A stretch of 64,000 bases of DNA from Pedobacter sandarakinus (GTDB lineage: Bacteria > Bacteroidota > Bacteroidia > Sphingobacteriales > Sphingobacteriaceae). The position numbers and the translations under genes are program-made. The notes beneath the pieces were generated by a model that saw only the letters and a list, made by a program, of their open reading frames with translations, did not search any database and was not told where the DNA came from. Each line of letters opens with the position of its first letter. The first letter of the stretch is position 1. Of the stretch, positions 27,043 to 36,591 are shown piece after piece. Location: the NCBI RefSeq assembly GCF_026240095.1, contig NZ_JAPIVG010000004.1, positions 434,001 through 498,000 on the forward strand, given 5' to 3'.

Positions 27043-28560
27043 TTAAAATTTCAATCTATTCTTTCTCCAACTAGATGGTTCATCAACAATTGGAGCAGTT
27101 ACATCAACACGCTTTTTAGTTTGAAAAAATGCTTTTGCCACCAGGGCTGCAATTATAGCCTCATCTTCATTTTGTGCCATCAGCCTGTCTGGGGTAAAAT
27201 ATTTTGATACAAAGTGAGTATCAAACTGGCCCGACTTAAAGGCCTCGTGTTGCATTACAAACTTACCAAAACCCAAGGTAGTTTGTATCCCGGTAATCTC
27301 ATATTCGTCGATAGCCCTTATCATTCTAGCAATAGCCTCTTCCCGGTCTTTACCATAGGTTATGAGCTTTGCAATCATAGGATCGTAGTAAATTGGAATC
27401 TCCATTCCTTGTTCAAAGCCATCATCTACCCTTACACCATTTCCTTTTGGTGTTTTATAGGTTTGCAAGGTTCCGATATCTGGTAAGAAATTATTGGCCG
27501 GATCCTCTGCATATACCCGAAGCTCTACCGCATGACCACCGATTTTCAAATCATCCTGCTTAAAACCGATGGCTTCGCCAGCTGCAATTTTTATTTGTTC
27601 CTTTACCAGGTCGATCCCAGTAATTAATTCTGTTACAGGATGTTCTACCTGTAGGCGGGTGTTCATTTCAAGAAAGAAGAAATCCAGGTTTTCATCAAGG
27701 ATAAACTCTACTGTTCCGGCGCCTGTGTAATTTACAGAACGGGCAACATCTACAGCGCATCGACCCATTTTTGCTCTAATTTCTGGTGTTAAGATAGATG
27801 ATGGTGCTTCTTCCACCACTTTCTGGTGTCGGCGCTGTACTGAGCATTCCCGCTCGAAAAGGTGTACAATATTGCCGTGGCTATCCCCTAAAACCTGGAT
27901 TTCGATATGCCTTGGCGAAGTTACATACCGCTCAATAAAAACTGCTCCATCACCAAAAGCTGAGGTGGCTTCACTTACTGCAAGGTCCATCTGTTCTTCG
28001 AAATCTTCAACCCGCTCAACAACACGCATACCCTTTCCACCGCCGCCCGCGGCCGCCTTAATTAAAATAGGAAAACCCACTTCTACTGCCCGCTTTTTGG
28101 CTTCCCCAACATTAGAAATCGCCTCTTCGGTACCTGGAACCATCGGGATCTGATATTTTAAAGCCGCAGCCTTTGCCGATAGTTTATTTCCCATAGTTTC
28201 CATTGCAGCGGCAGAAGGACCAATCAAAATCAATCCTGCATCGGCAACCATTTGCGCAAACGCAGCATTTTCCGATAAAAATCCATAGCCAGGATGGATT
28301 GCCTCGGCATTAGTTTTTTTACAGGCCGCTATGATATTTTCGCCTACCAAATAACTCTGATTGGATGGCGCAGGGCCGATAAGTATTGCTTCATCTGCAT
28401 AGCGTACATGCAAAGCATTTCTATCCGCTTCAGAAAATACGGCTACCGTTTTGATGCCCATCTCTTTCGCCGAACGCATAATACGCAGGGCAATTTCACC
28501 ACGATTAGCAATTAAAATCTTAGTTATCGTTTTCTGGCTTGCTGTTAATTGATTTGACAT
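27043..28560 (-). CDS. accC: Biotin carboxylase subunit of an acyl-CoA carboxylase
   Basis: A 505-residue ATP-grasp enzyme that carboxylates protein-bound biotin. KILIANRGEIALRIMRSAKE opens the pre-ATP-grasp domain, KAAAGGGGKGMRVV is the P-loop-like glycine loop, and EMNTRLQVEHPVTE carries the catalytic Glu and Arg. At 505 residues it is longer than E. coli AccC (449), with a C-terminal extension ending SSWRKNRLKF. No biotin-carrier or carboxyltransferase gene is adjacent, so the partner may be acetyl-CoA carboxylase or a propionyl/acyl-CoA carboxylase. The gene symbol is therefore tentative. Confidence 0.88.
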   Translation of the reverse strand: MSNQLTASQKTITKILIANRGEIALRIMRSAKEMGIKTVAVFSEADRNALHVRYADEAILIGPAPSNQSYLVGENIIAACKKTNAEAIHPGYGFLSENAAFAQMVADAGLILIGPSAAAMETMGNKLSAKAAALKYQIPMVPGTEEAISNVGEAKKRAVEVGFPILIKAAAGGGGKGMRVVERVEDFEEQMDLAVSEATSAFGDGAVFIERYVTSPRHIEIQVLGDSHGNIVHLFERECSVQRRHQKVVEEAPSSILTPEIRAKMGRCAVDVARSVNYTGAGTVEFILDENLDFFFLEMNTRLQVEHPVTELITGIDLVKEQIKIAAGEAIGFKQDDLKIGGHAVELRVYAEDPANNFLPDIGTLQTYKTPKGNGVRVDDGFEQGMEIPIYYDPMIAKLITYGKDREEAIARMIRAIDEYEITGIQTTLGFGKFVMQHEAFKSGQFDTHFVSKYFTPDRLMAQNEDEAIIAALVAKAFFQTKKRVDVTAPIVDEPSSWRKNRLKF

Positions 28561-28584
28561 TGGTTAGACGGGATATACAACTTT

Positions 28585-29607
28585 TTACAAATGTAATATT
28601 ATTTCGATTGCATGGTCAATCATAGATGGCGTTAAACCTAAATGGGTAACTAACCTCACAGTGCTGGCACTAGTGGTGTTGCAAAGCAATCCTCTATTTC
28701 TGAGTTGACTTACGATTTTATCGGCTGTCCCGGTCGCTACTTCAAATATCACAATATTGGTCTCAACAGCCATTACTCCACGAACATAGTTTGTGCGAAG
28801 CAGCGCTTCGGCTATTGCTTTTGCGTGGAGATGATCATCTTTTAAACGATTCACATGATGATCGAGCGCATAGATTCCGGCCGCGGCCAGGAAACCAGCT
28901 TGTCGCATCCCCCCACCAAAAGCTTTCCTGATTTTTCTGGCTTTTTTGATCATATCTGAAGTTCCCAAAAGCACCGAACCTACCGGAGCGCCCAGTCCTT
29001 TAGACAAACAAACTGAAATGCCATCAAAATACTTTCCATAATCCTGTGCCTGGTCTCCAGTGGCTACTAAAGCATTGAAAATTCTGGCACCATCTAAATG
29101 TAGTTTAAGCTTTTTAATATTGCATAAATGATGGATAGGCGCAATCTGAGAAAGTGTATAGCACTTTCCGCCACCTTTGTTAACAGTGTTTTCTAAAACT
29201 ACCAGGCTTGAGTTTGGATAGTGGATATTATCTTCATTAATCTCTGGTTCTATGATTTCTGGCGTCAAAATCCCTCTATCGCCATGTAATAACCGCACGG
29301 ATGCACCCGAATGGTAAGCAATTCCCCCAATCTCGTAGCGGTAAACATGTGCAGTTTGGTCGCAGATCACTTCATCCATGGGCTGGGTGAAACACTTAAT
29401 GGCAATCTGGTTGGTCATGGTTCCCGAAGGACAAAATAATCCGGCATCCATATTAAAGGTTCTACAGAGTTTTTCCTCCAATTCGTTAACGGTTTCATCT
29501 TCCCCGAAAACATCATCACCTATTTTAGCATCCATCATGGCAGCTAGCATTCCATCAGTTGGCTTGGTAACGGTATCGCTTCTAAAATCTAAAAAGTTGT
29601 TGTTCAT
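28585..29607 (-). CDS. ltaE: Low-specificity L-threonine aldolase
   Basis: A 340-residue PLP enzyme that cleaves threonine or allo-threonine to glycine and acetaldehyde. It starts NFLDFRSDTVTKPTDGML, typical of the family. Other marks are GDDVFGEDETVNELE, FCPSGTMTNQIA, LHLDGARIFNA (Asp of the PLP site) and the Schiff-base Lys in CLSKGLGAPVGS. The ATG at 29607 is chosen; an in-frame TTG ten codons upstream is unlikely. It is divergent from the BadF-type kinase, with the first GTGTA-N5-TACAC palindrome 100 bases from its start. Confidence 0.94.
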   Translation of the reverse strand: MNNNFLDFRSDTVTKPTDGMLAAMMDAKIGDDVFGEDETVNELEEKLCRTFNMDAGLFCPSGTMTNQIAIKCFTQPMDEVICDQTAHVYRYEIGGIAYHSGASVRLLHGDRGILTPEIIEPEINEDNIHYPNSSLVVLENTVNKGGGKCYTLSQIAPIHHLCNIKKLKLHLDGARIFNALVATGDQAQDYGKYFDGISVCLSKGLGAPVGSVLLGTSDMIKKARKIRKAFGGGMRQAGFLAAAGIYALDHHVNRLKDDHLHAKAIAEALLRTNYVRGVMAVETNIVIFEVATGTADKIVSQLRNRGLLCNTTSASTVRLVTHLGLTPSMIDHAIEIILHL

Positions 29608-29706
29608 GCTATAAAATTTGTAAAATATTTCTGACAAACAGAAAAAGAGTTGTTGCTTTTTGCATCTGTAATTTTAAGGTTTTAAGGCTATTAAAGCATC
29701 TATATA

Positions 29707-29721
29707 GTGTATTTTTTACAC
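29707..29721. promoter_or_regulatory. GTGTA-N5-TACAC palindrome, copy 1
   Basis: GTGTA (29707-29711), TTTTT, TACAC (29717-29721). It lies in the divergent region between threonine aldolase (start 29607) and the BadF-type kinase (start 29827). Copies with the same 5-base spacer are at 31529 and 34783. It is a candidate operator for the NUDIX-type regulator at 30763. Confidence 0.7.
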
Positions 29722-29826
29722 ACTTAGTTTACAGTAACAACAAATTGTTAAAAAATTATTAAAAAAAAAGATACAAAATATAAGAGTTTTTATACTTTTA
29801 TCGTGCTAAAACCAAAAATAAATAAA

Positions 29827-30687
29827 ATGATAGTAATTGCAGACGGCGGATCTACCAAAACAAATTGGTGCTTGATTAACGAGGCCGGCAGAAAAATTTA
29901 CTTTAATACCGAGGGTTACAATCCATATTTTTCGAAAGGAGAATATATTGTAAAGTCTTTAAATGAATCTCTTCCAGACCACTTGGAAAGAGAAAAATTA
30001 ACCGCTGTTTATTATTATGGCGCTGGATGTTCTACCCCTGGTAATGTGAAAATTGTGGCAGATGCCATGAAACAGGTATTTACCCAAGCCGAGATCTTTG
30101 TTGGTCATGATTTACTTGCCTCTTGCAGGGCGCTTCTTGGAGACGAACCAGGATTTGCCGCTATTTTAGGAACAGGAACCAACTCATGCCTGTACGACGG
30201 AAAAGAAATAACCCTAAATATCGACTCATTAGGTTATTTTCTGGGCGATGAAGGCAGTGGATCTTTCATTGGAAAACGGATCTTGAGTGATTACATGAAA
30301 GGCTATATGCCTAAAGGATTGCGTGAAGCCTTTTATGATAATTATGCCCTTACTAACGAAGACATATTCGACAATATCTACAACAAACCTCTTCCAAACC
30401 GTTTCTGCGCAAGTTTTAGTAAATTTTTATACGATTTTAAAGACAGCTACGAAGATTACGCTTTTAGCACCATCGACTATGCTTTCACTGCATTTTTCGA
30501 AGCATTGGTAATCCACTACCCTAATTATAAAGACCACAAATTAAATTGTGTAGGCTCTGTAGGTTATAGTTTCCGCGACATCTTAAGTATTGTTGCTGAT
30601 CGTTATGAAATGGGGGTTGGTAAAATCATCCGTTCGCCAATAGACGACTTGGTGCATTACCACTTAGAAATAGCAAAAAAAGGATAG
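29827..30687 (+). CDS. BadF/BadG family sugar kinase, N-acetylglucosamine kinase-like
   Basis: A 286-residue ASKHA-fold kinase of the BadF/BadG/BcrA family, the branch that includes N-acetylglucosamine kinases. Phosphate-1 is IADGGSTKTNW (Asp6), the predicted catalytic region is VGHDLLASCRALL, phosphate-2 is AAILGTGTNSCLYDG, and GDEGSGSFIGKRIL follows. It should phosphorylate an amino sugar or hexose in the cytoplasm. The ATG at 29827 is chosen; an in-frame GTG at 29803 would add eight residues before the motif. A close paralogue with a broken phosphate-1 motif lies at 32550 in the pfkA-gap operon. It ends at a strong bidirectional terminator. Confidence 0.88.
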   Translation: MIVIADGGSTKTNWCLINEAGRKIYFNTEGYNPYFSKGEYIVKSLNESLPDHLEREKLTAVYYYGAGCSTPGNVKIVADAMKQVFTQAEIFVGHDLLASCRALLGDEPGFAAILGTGTNSCLYDGKEITLNIDSLGYFLGDEGSGSFIGKRILSDYMKGYMPKGLREAFYDNYALTNEDIFDNIYNKPLPNRFCASFSKFLYDFKDSYEDYAFSTIDYAFTAFFEALVIHYPNYKDHKLNCVGSVGYSFRDILSIVADRYEMGVGKIIRSPIDDLVHYHLEIAKKG

Positions 30688-30710
30688 TTAACCATACCTT
30701 TTCCAAATAA

Positions 30711-30744
30711 GAAAACCCTTGATTGTTGCAAATCAAGGGTTTTC
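30711..30744. terminator. Bidirectional terminator between BadF kinase and NUDIX regulator
   Basis: GAAAACCCTTGATT pairs with AATCAAGGGTTTTC around a 6-base loop; the A-tract in the stem gives T-runs on both strands. It separates convergent genes. Confidence 0.9.
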
Positions 30745-30762
30745 TATTTTAAGGTATATCAG

Positions 30763-31452
30763 CTAGAATGAGATTTCTTTACCAAAAAGCTTGGCGTATT
30801 TTCGTTTATCGAAACGATAAAGTGTGGCTGCCCGATAAGAAACACCTTTTTGCTTTTCATCTAATTCTTTCAAAACGCCGAAGCTTACAATTTTTTTTCT
30901 GAAGTTTCGCTTATCAAGCTTTTTTCCTAAAACCAACTCGTAAACATGCTGCAGTTGGGTTAATGTAAACTTTTCTGGGAGTAGTTCGAAAGCAATAGGC
31001 TGATGCTTAATTCGCCTTTTGATTTTTTCTAACCCTTTATCATAAATTTTCTGGTGATCGAAAGCAAGTTTGGGTAGATCGGTAATGGGTAACCAGTTTG
31101 CTCTTTTAGCGTAAGTGCTAATAGGACGCAGCTCCTTATCGCCACCCAAGCGAATAAGCGCATAATATGCTAAGGTAATTACCCTACCTTGTGGATGTCG
31201 GTTTGGATCGCCAAAGGCATAGTACTGCTCCATGTAGATTCCACGAAGACCGGTAAGCTCATACAAAATTCGAGAGGCAGATTGATCCAGGCTTTCGTCT
31301 GCGCCCACAATATTGCCGGGCAGTGCCCACCAATCCTTAAATGGTTCTTCATTCCTTTCGATCAGTAAGATTTTTAGTTCCTTACCATCAAATCCAAATA
31401 AAACGCAATCTATTGAGAATACTGAATCTAAATGAGGTAAAATTTGTTCCAA
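30763..31452 (-). CDS. NUDIX-winged-helix transcriptional regulator (NrtR/AraR type)
   Basis: A 229-residue protein. Residues about 10-145 form a Nudix fold, but the box is damaged: against the consensus PGG.VE.GES..A..RE..EE.G it reads PGNIVGADESLDQSASR then ILYELTGL, so the RE and EE acidic residues are only partly present and hydrolysis is unlikely. Residues about 155-225 are a winged helix with FTLTQLQHVYELVLGKK, LDKRNFRKKI and GVSYRAATLYRFD, the NrtR/AraR family pattern. Such regulators bind a sugar or nucleotide in the dead Nudix domain and repress. The start is TTG at 31452; no in-frame ATG exists nearby. Palindromes flank it, supporting a role over BadF, pfkA and its own gene. Confidence 0.88.
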   Translation of the reverse strand: MEQILPHLDSVFSIDCVLFGFDGKELKILLIERNEEPFKDWWALPGNIVGADESLDQSASRILYELTGLRGIYMEQYYAFGDPNRHPQGRVITLAYYALIRLGGDKELRPISTYAKRANWLPITDLPKLAFDHQKIYDKGLEKIKRRIKHQPIAFELLPEKFTLTQLQHVYELVLGKKLDKRNFRKKIVSFGVLKELDEKQKGVSYRAATLYRFDKRKYAKLFGKEISF

Positions 31453-31528
31453 GGTAAAATTTAATTATTTTGAGCAGATAAAGGTATGACTTTCAATATT
31501 AAGTAAAAAAAATAAAAAAAATTACTTA

Positions 31529-31553
31529 GTGTAAAAATTACACACTATATTCG
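31529..31553 (+). promoter_or_regulatory. GTGTA-N5-TACAC palindrome, copy 2, abutting the pfkA promoter
   Basis: GTGTA (31529-31533), AAAAT, TACAC (31539-31543). Two bases on is TATATTCG (31546-31553, near TAnnTTTG), and the pfkA ATG is at 31562. It sits between the divergent regulator gene (start 31452) and pfkA, where one bound dimer could control both. Confidence 0.7.
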
Positions 31554-31561
31554 TATCATAG

Positions 31562-32548
31562 ATGAAGCCAAATATCAAAAATATAGCTGTACTTACTTCT
31601 GGTGGCGATGCCCCAGGAATGAATGCAGCAATCAGAGCAGTTGTACGTACCGGCATTTACCATGGCATTAATATGTTTGGCGTAATGCAAGGTTACCAGG
31701 GATTGATTACCGACAACATTAAACCGATGGATGCCCGATCTGTAAGCAATATTTTACATTTGGGTGGCACCATATTAAAAACTGCACGGTGCCTAGAATT
31801 TAAAACGGATGAAGGGCAACAGATCGCTTATAAAAACCTCAAAAAGAACGATATAGATGGTTTGGTCGTAATTGGTGGTGATGGAACTTTTACTGGCGCT
31901 AAACGTTTCTCTGAAACTTTTGGCGTTAAGGTAATTGGTATTCCGGGTACCATTGATAATGATCTAGCCGGATCGGACTTTACGCTGGGTTACGATACTG
32001 CCATCAACACTGTTATAGAAGCGATTGATAAAATTAGAGATACTGCAGACGCCCACGACAGGCTGTTTTTTATTGAAGTAATGGGAAGAGACTCCGGTTG
32101 CATTGCTTTAAGAAGTTCTATTGCAAGCGGAGCCGAGGCAGTTCTGTTACCAGAAAAAGAAACTGATGTTAACGAATTGATTAACAAACTGGCACTTGGT
32201 GCAGCAACAAAAAAATCATCGAGCATTGTTATTGTTGCCGAAGGGCACAAACAAGGCGGCGCCTATGACATTGCCAGGAAAGTAAAGGAGACATTTGATC
32301 ATTACGATACTAAGGTTACAATATTAGGCCATTTGCAACGCGGCGGCAGCCCGAGCAGCTTCGACCGGATTTTAGGTAGCAGATTGGGTTTTGCTGCTGT
32401 TAATGCTTTAATTGCCGGAGAAACTGAGCAAATGGTAGGCTTACACGGTAATGCCATTAAACTCACCACCATTACAGAAGCTTTGTCTGCCCATAGTTTT
32501 AAACTAGAGCCAGATTTGATGGAAATGACTGAAGTTTTATCGATATAA
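31562..32548 (+). CDS. pfkA: ATP-dependent 6-phosphofructokinase
   Basis: A 328-residue phosphofructokinase, the committed step of glycolysis. VLTSGGDAPGMNAAIRAVV is the ATP loop, GGDGTFTGA follows, IPGTIDNDLAGSDFTLGYDTA holds the catalytic Asp, and MGRDSGCIALR and LGHLQRGGSPSSFDR are the fructose-6-phosphate and effector segments. GGDGTF, with the ATP-type Gly rather than Asp in the usual discriminating position, favours ATP over pyrophosphate. The gene is headed by palindrome copy 2. The stop is separated by one base from the ATG of the BadF paralogue, so the two are translationally coupled. Confidence 0.96.
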   Translation: MKPNIKNIAVLTSGGDAPGMNAAIRAVVRTGIYHGINMFGVMQGYQGLITDNIKPMDARSVSNILHLGGTILKTARCLEFKTDEGQQIAYKNLKKNDIDGLVVIGGDGTFTGAKRFSETFGVKVIGIPGTIDNDLAGSDFTLGYDTAINTVIEAIDKIRDTADAHDRLFFIEVMGRDSGCIALRSSIASGAEAVLLPEKETDVNELINKLALGAATKKSSSIVIVAEGHKQGGAYDIARKVKETFDHYDTKVTILGHLQRGGSPSSFDRILGSRLGFAAVNALIAGETEQMVGLHGNAIKLTTITEALSAHSFKLEPDLMEMTEVLSI

Positions 32549-32549
32549 T

Positions 32550-34401
<1,852 letters not shown>

Positions 34402-34432
34402 TTAAGCAGAAAACTAACGATTTTCTATAAGA

Positions 34433-34469
34433 AAAAAGAGCGAAATGCAGTTGCATTCTCGCTCTTTTT
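34433..34469 (+). terminator. Terminator of the pfkA-gap operon
   Basis: AAAAAGAGCGA and AATGCA pair with TGCATT and TCGCTCTTTTT, a long A/T-flanked stem ending in T5. It is likely to work on both strands. Confidence 0.85.
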
Positions 34470-34782
34470 GATTTAAAACATTTCATAAACCAAAAAAAGC
34501 TTTTGAATGAATGTGATTTTGAAAGATACATGGAAATAATTGCTCTAATATTAATTAATAACAAATAATTGCAAGATATTTACCATAAATAATAGATTTA
34601 AAATCCTAAAATTGATTAACACGAACTTTTAATGGTCCATTTTGCTTTAAAGCACCAATATTTAACATTTATTTAACACATTTTAGTGGTATATTTGGGC
34701 TTTCATGGTTTTAAATCAGTTAAATAGATAAAAAACTGATTGTAATTAAAAAATGACAAAAAAAATATGCAAAAAAATCTTA
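34470..34782 (+). other. A/T-rich stretch with a second promoter-like box, no gene
   Basis: About 310 bases without a supported gene. TATATTTG at 34690-34697 matches TAnnTTTG, with TTTAAC about 19 bases upstream. An open frame of 41 codons (ATG 34753 to TAG 34878) crosses the palindrome and the small-RNA promoter; I regard it as chance. Confidence 0.4.
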
Positions 34783-34797
34783 GTGTATTTTTTACAC
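34783..34797. promoter_or_regulatory. GTGTA-N5-TACAC palindrome, copy 3
   Basis: GTGTA (34783-34787), TTTTT, TACAC (34793-34797), here extended to a perfect TAGTGTA/TACACTA. It lies 15 bases upstream of a TATATTTG box (34813-34820), i.e. over the expected -33 region of the promoter of the small-RNA candidate. Confidence 0.7.
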
Positions 34798-34825
34798 TAT
34801 CAAATTTTTTCCTATATTTGTAGAG

Positions 34826-34980
34826 TAATAAACGGAACGATGTTTGTTATGAATGAAAAAGAAAAAACATCCTGTTAGAAATTTGATTTTTTAATATAGG
34901 ATTTAAGACAAAGCCTGGCTCATAACAGGTTTATATTTGGTTAGAAAAAAGAGATACGTCTGGATGGAGTATCTCTTTTC
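34826..34980 (+). ncRNA. Candidate structured small RNA under palindrome copy 3
   Basis: The promoter box TATATTTG (34813-34820) predicts a start near 34826. The transcript contains three inverted repeats in order: GATGTTT/AAACATC (34839-34845 with 34865-34871), CCTGTTA/TAACAGG (34871-34877 with 34923-34929), and the terminator AAAAGAGATAC/GTATCTCTTTT (34947-34957 with 34969-34979) followed by CTTTTATA. The length is about 155 nt. It has no long reading frame; a 12-codon frame from ATG 34840 ends at 34878. No known Rfam class is recognised by eye; it lacks the SRP GGAAG loop and is too short for RNase P or tmRNA. Confidence 0.55.
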
Positions 34981-34991
34981 TTTTATACACT

Positions 34992-35306
34992 CTACTGGGA
35001 TTTAAAAAGGTTTTTGTAAAGAAATTTGCTGCAAATAGATTCAGATAAAAACACTATAGAGCTATTGATTTCATTCAGAAGGTTCTCAATGGCTTCTAAT
35101 TTTTTACCTCTTTTATTCAATTTATACATGATTAAGGCTTCTTCCGCAGCAATTTCGTTGGGACTTTGCACCGTTCCAATATCTGATTTTTTTGAGTCTA
35201 ATTTCAATAATTGATCTTGGACAGTTGTCTTCACAATATTTGTCTGCAATTGACTAATAAATTGTTTCTTCTCAGAGAACTGAAAACATGTATATACTGA
35301 ATGCAT
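34992..35306 (-). CDS. Hypothetical protein, possibly a gene remnant
   Basis: A 104-residue frame from ATG 35306. It is mostly helical and polar (FISQLQTNIVKTTVQDQLLK, ALIMYKLNKRGKKLEAIENLL) with no recognised family. Just upstream another frame reads protein-like text (EFDKERVIQWIDHLKLLTDYYKD) and ends in a stop after running past this ATG, which suggests the gene once began further upstream and suffered a frameshift. It shares the bidirectional hairpin at 34947 as its terminator. It could be a small intact gene or a decayed one. Confidence 0.45.
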   Translation of the reverse strand: MHSVYTCFQFSEKKQFISQLQTNIVKTTVQDQLLKLDSKKSDIGTVQSPNEIAAEEALIMYKLNKRGKKLEAIENLLNEINSSIVFLSESICSKFLYKNLFKSQ

Positions 35307-35372
35307 CCTTATAATAATCCGTTAGCAATTTCAAATGGTCAATCCATTGTATAACACGTTCTTTATCGAACT

Positions 35373-35606
35373 CTAATTACTATGATTTTTTTTGTTATCG
35401 GTAATCTCAACCAATAGCTGACTGAGTTTATGTGATAAGGTCTGGACAAAGCCTCCGCCATCGCCAGCGAAACTAACACCCAAATGATTGAATACTGCTC
35501 TACCAAAAGATATCGTATTTATTCTATCTAAGCGCTGTAATCTCACTCCGATACTTATTAGACAAAAATAATCATTGTATCCAATAAATTTAATGAGGTT
35601 ATACAC
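35373..35606 (-). pseudogene. Probable gene remnant left of the arsenic operon
   Basis: A 77-codon frame with protein-like wording in its second half (TISFGRAVFNHLGVSFAGDG, GFVQTLSHKLSQLLVEITD) and a poor N-terminal part. Together with the frames at 34992-35372 it reads as one degraded minus-strand gene broken by at least two frameshifts. The family is not recognised. It lies directly beside the arsR promoter. Confidence 0.35.
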
Positions 35607-35692
35607 ATGTTTTTATATGGTAATGAATGGTTATTTTGCCACACTCGTTCGCTTTTACGAAAACTTAACACGTAATAATTTGCATTAATAAA

Positions 35693-35712
35693 ACCTATAT
35701 CGTAATATTGCA
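35693..35712 (+). promoter_or_regulatory. ArsR operator/promoter, copy 1
   Basis: CCTATATCGTAATATTGCA (preceded by A, 35693) recurs exactly at 36072-36091. The centre AATATT and flanking TATATCG/GCAATATA make an imperfect palindrome. It lies 17 bases before the arsR ATG and is the likely autoregulatory site. Confidence 0.75.
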
Positions 35713-35729
35713 ATATAAAGATTCTTATA

Positions 35730-36056
35730 ATGGGAGCATCGAAAACAGAACACTTTACAGAAAAGCAAAACCAGATTGCTACCATAATGAAAGCACTGGG
35801 TCATCCTGCCAGAGTTGCAATAATAGAATATCTATTGGAGGTAAATGCTTGTATTTGTGGAGATATAGTTAATGAACTTCCATTGTCTCAACCAACGGTT
35901 TCCCAGCATTTAAAAGAACTAAAAAATGCCGGATTGATTAAGGGCAACATTGAAGGAAATTCGATTTGCTATTGCATCGATGAAAACGTTTTCAGCATCC
36001 TTAAATCTTACTTCTCGAACATTGTTTTAACAGTAAATGAAAAAAGATGTTGTTAG
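35730..36056 (+). CDS. arsR: ArsR-family arsenic-responsive repressor
   Basis: A 108-residue winged-helix repressor. LGHPARVAIIEYLL opens the DNA-binding core; the metal site is the Cys pair in NACICGDIV, equivalent to the ELCVCDL site of classical ArsR; SQPTVSQHLKELKNAGLI is the recognition helix. It ends in EKRCC, adding two further Cys. It releases operator DNA on binding As(III) or Sb(III). It heads the arsenic operon and is preceded by the duplicated operator. Confidence 0.92.
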   Translation: MGASKTEHFTEKQNQIATIMKALGHPARVAIIEYLLEVNACICGDIVNELPLSQPTVSQHLKELKNAGLIKGNIEGNSICYCIDENVFSILKSYFSNIVLTVNEKRCC

Positions 36057-36071
36057 ACATTTTTTTTGAAT

Positions 36072-36091
36072 ACCTATATCGTAATATTGCA
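36072..36091 (+). promoter_or_regulatory. ArsR operator/promoter, copy 2
   Basis: An exact 20-base copy of the sequence at 35693-35712, lying 15 bases after the arsR stop and 22 bases before the DUF6428 ATG. It suggests a second, separately repressed promoter for the effector genes. Confidence 0.75.
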
Positions 36092-36113
36092 TTTTAACTA
36101 TAAACAAATAAGC

Positions 36114-36578
36114 ATGAAATTATCAGAAGTTAAACAAATCCTGCCAACCTTGGAAAATGTAGAATTTCAGTTGGAAAACGGCTCTTTCGTTCCAGAATAT
36201 TTCCACGTAACGGAAGTTGGTACTATAACTAAAAAGTTTATTGATTGCGGTGGTGTAGTTCGTGATGAAACGGTTGTAAGTTTTCAGCTATGGAACGCAG
36301 ACGACTACGAACATCGATTAAAACCAAACAAGCTTTTAAGTATTATCAATCTTTCAGAACAAAAATTAGGGATTGATGATAACGACATTGAAGTAGAGTA
36401 CCAGAATGAAACAATTGGTAAATATGATTTGGGCTTTAATGGCGAAACGTTCATCCTAAAAAATAAGACTACTGCTTGTTTGGCACAGGGAGCTTGTGGA
36501 ATCCCTCAAAAAACCTCAATAATTAATTTAGCAAGCAATAGCAATTCATGCTGTTCCCCAGAATCTGGATGCTGTTAA
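36114..36578 (+). CDS. DUF6428-like Cys-rich protein of arsenic operons
   Basis: A 154-residue protein starting [19 protein letters not shown]. The N-terminal domain (1-125) has [22 protein letters not shown] and [14 protein letters not shown] wording ([11 protein letters not shown]). The C-terminal tail is rich in Cys: ACLAQGACG and CCSPESGCC give six thiols within about 35 residues. I recall this family beside arsR in many Bacteroidota operons; its function is not established. The tail suggests thiolate binding of As(III), either as a chaperone to Acr3 or as a buffer. The ATG at 36114 is chosen; a TTG at 36066 is in frame but lies inside the operator region. Confidence 0.75.
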   Translation: MKLSEVKQILPTLENVEFQLENGSFVPEYFHVTEVGTITKKFIDCGGVVRDETVVSFQLWNADDYEHRLKPNKLLSIINLSEQKLGIDDNDIEVEYQNETIGKYDLGFNGETFILKNKTTACLAQGACGIPQKTSIINLASNSNSCCSPESGCC

Positions 36579-36591
36579 TAATAGAAACATT

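Noticed and set aside
34753..34878. 41-codon frame (basic, then hydrophobic) crossing palindrome copy 3
   Set aside because: It contains the operator and the small-RNA promoter, is built of A/T-rich codons, and has no ribosome site; chance is more likely.
34826..34980. Small-RNA candidate as 6S, SRP or tmRNA
   Set aside because: It lacks the SRP tetraloop/GGAAG pattern, has no tag-like ORF with the alanine-rich end or tRNA-like ends of tmRNA, and the central stem is too short for a convincing 6S fold.
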